A stretch of DNA of 64,000 nt, taken from NCBI GenBank assembly GCA_040755755.1, contig JBFLZW010000041.1, positions 41,111 to 105,110 on the forward strand, given 5' to 3'. The notes under the pieces are model-generated. The model had not been told where the DNA came from. It was given only the letters and a program-made list of their open reading frames with translations, and made no database searches. The stretch's first letter is position 1; each line of letters begins with the position of its first letter. A program made the translations under genes and the position numbers. The DNA comes from a bacterium. GTDB taxonomy: Bacteria > SZUA-182 > DTGQ01. This document shows, piece by piece, positions 61,439 to 64,000 of the stretch.

Positions 61439-62584
61439 ATGAGCGAAAAAAACTTCCTTAATATTCACGTAATTATATCCCATAACCCCTCCTGTTTGAA
61501 CCGCGATGACATGAATATGCAAAAATCCGCCATATTCGGAGGTGTCAGGCGGGTACGGGTCTCAAGCCAGTGCCTGAAGAGAGCCATACGCAAGAGTGAG
61601 TATTACCTGAATAATCTGGGCGAGCCCTCTGTTCGGACGCGGGATTTGAACAGATTGAAAGAGATTTATGCAAGACAGCTTAAAGATAGCTTTTCTCCCG
61701 ACTTCGTGTCCGAAGTGATAGACAGGATTGCTGGTGCAGGAAAGTTTAACAAAAAAGATAAAGATAATGATAAAGGTGAAGAAGACTCCGATGATAAAGA
61801 TACCAAGGGAAAACAGGCAGTTGCCCCCTGGAGTATAATGGAGGTGGAGAGGATTTGCAAAGTCATACAGCAAGCCCAAGCTCAAGGTGAAGATTTAGAT
61901 GAAAAAAGCCTGAAAAAACTGCTTGAGAAAGAGTCTGGACCCTTACTCAAGGCCATGTCAAACTCTATTGATATCGCTCTGTCAGGGCGGATGGCTACTT
62001 CCGGCCTCATGAGTTCCATCGACGGTGCGCTGGCACTCAGTCATGCCATAACCACACATGCCGTTGATGCGGACATTGACTGGTTTACTGCAATTGATGA
62101 TCTGGTGGTAGACGAAGGTGAAGTTGGTGCCGGACATCTGAATACCCAGGAATTCAGTGCCGGAGTCTTCTACCGATATGCCAGTTTGAATATCCGGCAA
62201 CTGGCTGCTAATATGGGAGGAGCCACAAGACCGGAGGCACTTGTCGTGGCAGCTCACCTGGTGCATCTTTTATCTACAGTTGTACCGACTGCCAAACAAA
62301 ATTCTTTTGCGGCTTTCAACCCAGCGGATATGGTCATGACCTCATTCAGCGACATGCCGCTTTCCGCAGCCAATGCTTTTGAGCAGCCAGTTGAAAGAGA
62401 CCGGAAAAAGGGAGGATATCTGATACCCTCTATCAAGGCTTTCGAAGATTACATGGATCGGGTTTATACTGGCTTTGGCCTTGATGATCGAAAGGCGGCC
62501 TTTTCCCTATGGAATACTGCTCTTGAGCCTAAAAAAGCCACTTTGGAAGAACTGAAAAAATGGGTTATGAATGACGGAGTATGA
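61439..62584 (+). CDS. casC: Cascade backbone subunit Cas7e (Cse4)
   Basis: Forms the six-fold backbone along the crRNA. It has 381 residues with the family pattern NIHVIISHNPSCLNRDDMNMQKSAIFGGVRRVRVSSQ at the start, then SGRMATSGLMSSIDGALALSHAITTHAVDAD. Residues about 102-125 are an unusual Lys/Asp/Glu-rich insertion (KFNKKDKDNDKGEEDSDDKD), probably a solvent-exposed loop. GAGGAGAG precedes the ATG. Confidence 0.96.
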   Translation: MSEKNFLNIHVIISHNPSCLNRDDMNMQKSAIFGGVRRVRVSSQCLKRAIRKSEYYLNNLGEPSVRTRDLNRLKEIYARQLKDSFSPDFVSEVIDRIAGAGKFNKKDKDNDKGEEDSDDKDTKGKQAVAPWSIMEVERICKVIQQAQAQGEDLDEKSLKKLLEKESGPLLKAMSNSIDIALSGRMATSGLMSSIDGALALSHAITTHAVDADIDWFTAIDDLVVDEGEVGAGHLNTQEFSAGVFYRYASLNIRQLAANMGGATRPEALVVAAHLVHLLSTVVPTAKQNSFAAFNPADMVMTSFSDMPLSAANAFEQPVERDRKKGGYLIPSIKAFEDYMDRVYTGFGLDDRKAAFSLWNTALEPKKATLEELKKWVMNDGV

Positions 62585-62596
62585 GGTGTATGAGAT

Positions 62597-63253
62597 ATGA
62601 GAGAGTATTTAATTTTGCGATTACAAGGGGTAATGCAAAGCTGGGGGGGACATACTTATGAGGACTATCGGCCAAGCAGCCTTTTCCCATCCCGCAGCGG
62701 CCTGATTGGTTTATTAGCTGCCTGCCTGGGAATAGACCGGCAGGATAATGCAAGGCAGCAAGCCTTATCAGACAGCTTCATCTTTGCCGTTCGTTCTGAT
62801 GAGAGCAAACACCCGGTCCGAAAGGTTATTGATTTTCATACGGTTATGGATGCCCGCAAGGTGGATGGAACGGTTAACAAGAATCCGGTAGTTTCAAGGC
62901 GTGAATATCTCTATGATATTTGCTTTACAGTGGCCATGCAATTCAGGGAAGGAGCTTGTTTTAGCCTGGAAGCTGTTAAAAAGGATATCCAATGTCCTGT
63001 CTACACACCCTTTTTAGGGCGGCGGTCCTGTCCTTTGGGACAGCCGTTATTCCATTCCGTTGTTTCGGCCAATAGCCTTTTAGCTGCTTTATCCATGATT
63101 GAGCCCAAACGCGGCACTGTTTACAGCGAAGAAGCAGAAGGGAGCTCAAATCGTCTGGTTATGCGGGACATGCCTCTGTTCACCGGAAAGCGGCAATTTT
63201 CCACACGCTCCGTTTTTATTCATGCACAAGGAGGCCAAGATGCACTTAAGTGA
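62597..63253 (+). CDS. cas5e: Cascade subunit Cas5e
   Basis: Caps the 5' handle of the crRNA. It has 218 residues with LILRLQGVMQSWGG at the start followed by YRPSSLFPSRSGLIGLLAACLGI, the Cas5e signature, and GRRSCPLGQPLF. It overlaps cas6e by 14 bp. Confidence 0.95.
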   Translation: MREYLILRLQGVMQSWGGHTYEDYRPSSLFPSRSGLIGLLAACLGIDRQDNARQQALSDSFIFAVRSDESKHPVRKVIDFHTVMDARKVDGTVNKNPVVSRREYLYDICFTVAMQFREGACFSLEAVKKDIQCPVYTPFLGRRSCPLGQPLFHSVVSANSLLAALSMIEPKRGTVYSEEAEGSSNRLVMRDMPLFTGKRQFSTRSVFIHAQGGQDALK

Positions 63254-63815
63254 ACTTTCCATGGATTGGTCATTGACTCAAAATCCCTATAAAATTCATC
63301 GGCATCTCTGGCAGGCTTTTCCTGGGATGCCCGATAGCAATCGCCCGTTTTTATTCCGCGTAAATCCAGGGAAAAAGGGAGAACCCTCACAGGTTATAAT
63401 GCAATCGGATGTTACTCCTAATCGAGCGTCATTGCCTCACGGGTGTTCACTGCTGCGAACCAAGGGAGTAAGTCCTTCTTTCAGAGAGGGCCAATTCCTG
63501 CGCTTTCTCGTATGCGCCAACCCGACGAAACGGCTGAATCAAGCCCGCTGTCGAGTACCCCTCATTGATGAAACGGCATTAATCGATTGGCTGGCAGGTA
63601 AACTAAATGAGGCGGCGGAACTTGAAGAAGCCCAGGTTTTCAGCAAGAGAATCCTTTACTTTCGCAAGGATAACCAGCCGGGTAAGATAGTAACCGTAAC
63701 CTTTTCCGGCATCCTTCTCGTCAGGTCTCCTGAAAAACTGCTTAACCTCGTGCAGAGGGGAATAGGTCCTGCCAAGAGTTTTGGCTGCGGGCTTCTTTCC
63801 CTGGCGAGGGCGTGA
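63240..63815 (+). CDS. cas6e: CRISPR pre-crRNA endonuclease Cas6e
   Basis: Cuts pre-crRNA within repeats and stays bound to the 3' hairpin. It has 191 residues. The catalytic histidine is probably H20 in NPYKIHRHLWQAFPG, matching the position in the E. coli enzyme. The Gly-rich C-terminal loop GIGPAKSFGCGLLSLA is present. The frame is open further upstream, but the ATG at 63240 has AAGGAGG seven bases ahead and is clearly the start; it begins inside cas5e. Confidence 0.95.
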   Translation: MHLSELSMDWSLTQNPYKIHRHLWQAFPGMPDSNRPFLFRVNPGKKGEPSQVIMQSDVTPNRASLPHGCSLLRTKGVSPSFREGQFLRFLVCANPTKRLNQARCRVPLIDETALIDWLAGKLNEAAELEEAQVFSKRILYFRKDNQPGKIVTVTFSGILLVRSPEKLLNLVQRGIGPAKSFGCGLLSLARA

Positions 63816-63817
63816 CC

Positions 63818-64000
63818 ATGCTGCCGCCGGTTAAGCCTATTCCGACGAAGGATCGTATCTCTATCCTATTTGTCGAAAAAGGGAACCTCGATGTTTTGGA
63901 TGGCGCTTTTGTCCTGGTAGATAAGACTGGTGTCCGCACCCATATCCCGGTAGGAGAGGTGGCTTGCCTTATGCTTGAGCCGGGGAGCAGGGTTTCTCAT
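63818..64000 (+). CDS. cas1: CRISPR integrase Cas1 (type I-E), partial
   Basis: Only the first 61 codons are inside the window: MLPPVKPIPTKDRISILFVE, then GNLDVLDGAFVLVDKTGVRTHIPVG and VACLMLEPGSRVSH, the standard type I-E Cas1 N-terminal domain. It begins 2 bases after the cas6e stop. The catalytic domain, cas2 and a CRISPR array would lie beyond 64000. Confidence 0.95.
   Translation, partial: MLPPVKPIPTKDRISILFVEKGNLDVLDGAFVLVDKTGVRTHIPVGEVACLMLEPGSRVSH

Noticed and set aside
1-64000. tRNA or rRNA genes and insertion sequences
   Set aside because: I saw no cloverleaf-like stretches, rRNA text, transposase genes or paired terminal inverted repeats; a tRNAscan-type run would be needed to exclude tRNAs formally.

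Overview
The window looks like a chromosomal segment of a Gram-negative, probably anaerobic bacterium. Outer-membrane machinery (a LolA-type lipoprotein chaperone, a Wza-type polysaccharide export protein) argues for two membranes. A 1430-residue 2-hydroxyacyl-CoA dehydratase-activase-type iron-sulfur ATPase, a radical SAM enzyme and an FrhB-like ferredoxin protein fit an anaerobe. Desulfobacterota or a neighbouring candidate phylum is my guess; nothing in the sequence fixes the taxon. The DNA is mostly GC-rich and carries several families of short dispersed intergenic repeats.

Layout. (1) 131-5752, minus strand: a housekeeping run uppP-ftsK-lolA-def-fmt (undecaprenyl-phosphate recycling, chromosome translocation, lipoprotein transport, N-terminal formyl/deformyl cycle). 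(2) 5990-10282, plus: one very large activase-type protein. (3) 10886-12631, minus: a secreted transglutaminase-like protein with a Gly/Ser/Tyr-rich tail. (4) 12992-53836, plus: a long extracellular polysaccharide locus. It opens with a glycosyltransferase and an asparagine-synthase homologue, followed by a good sigma70-type promoter at 16998-17026, then a Wza-like exporter, a Wzc-like tyrosine kinase/chain-length regulator, all four dTDP-L-rhamnose genes (rfbD, rfbB, rfbA, rfbC, with a MazF-type toxin-antitoxin pair between rfbA and rfbC), an FrhB-like protein, two DegT-type aminotransferases, a hexapeptide acyltransferase, a methyltransferase, a Wzx flippase, a second asparagine-synthase homologue, glycosyltransferases, wecB, a Wzy-like polymerase, a small accessory cassette (40576-41982), a radical SAM protein, another glycosyltransferase, a WbaP/WcaJ-type initiating transferase, a membrane-anchored GH2-like hydrolase and a second O-antigen ligase/polymerase. 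The part from about 28.1 to 39.3 kb is visibly more AT-rich than its flanks (wecB excepted), as expected for horizontally exchanged polysaccharide genes. (5) 53748-56398, minus: a small membrane protein and ftsH. (6) 56847-64000, plus: a type I-E CRISPR-Cas operon, cas3-cse1-cse2-cas7e-cas5e-cas6e-cas1 (cas1 cut by the window end). No CRISPR array lies inside the window.

How it works together (inference). RmlB makes dTDP-4-keto-6-deoxyglucose, which can go to L-rhamnose (RmlC, RmlD) or, through DegT aminotransferase and acyltransferase, to an N-acylated amino-dideoxyhexose. WecB supplies UDP-ManNAc. The WbaP-like enzyme primes undecaprenyl phosphate, GT4 enzymes extend the unit, Wzx flips it, a Wzy-like protein polymerises it, and the Wzc/Wza pair controls length and export. 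UppP, at the left end, recycles the lipid carrier.

The most unusual points: both asparagine-synthase homologues lack the N-terminal cysteine needed for glutamine hydrolysis; the GH2-like gene contains in-frame copies of the genome's intergenic repeats; a CACAGAG-type repeat lies directly upstream of five gene starts; and a two-gene cassette couples a helix-turn-helix protein to a coiled coil made of 18-residue repeats.
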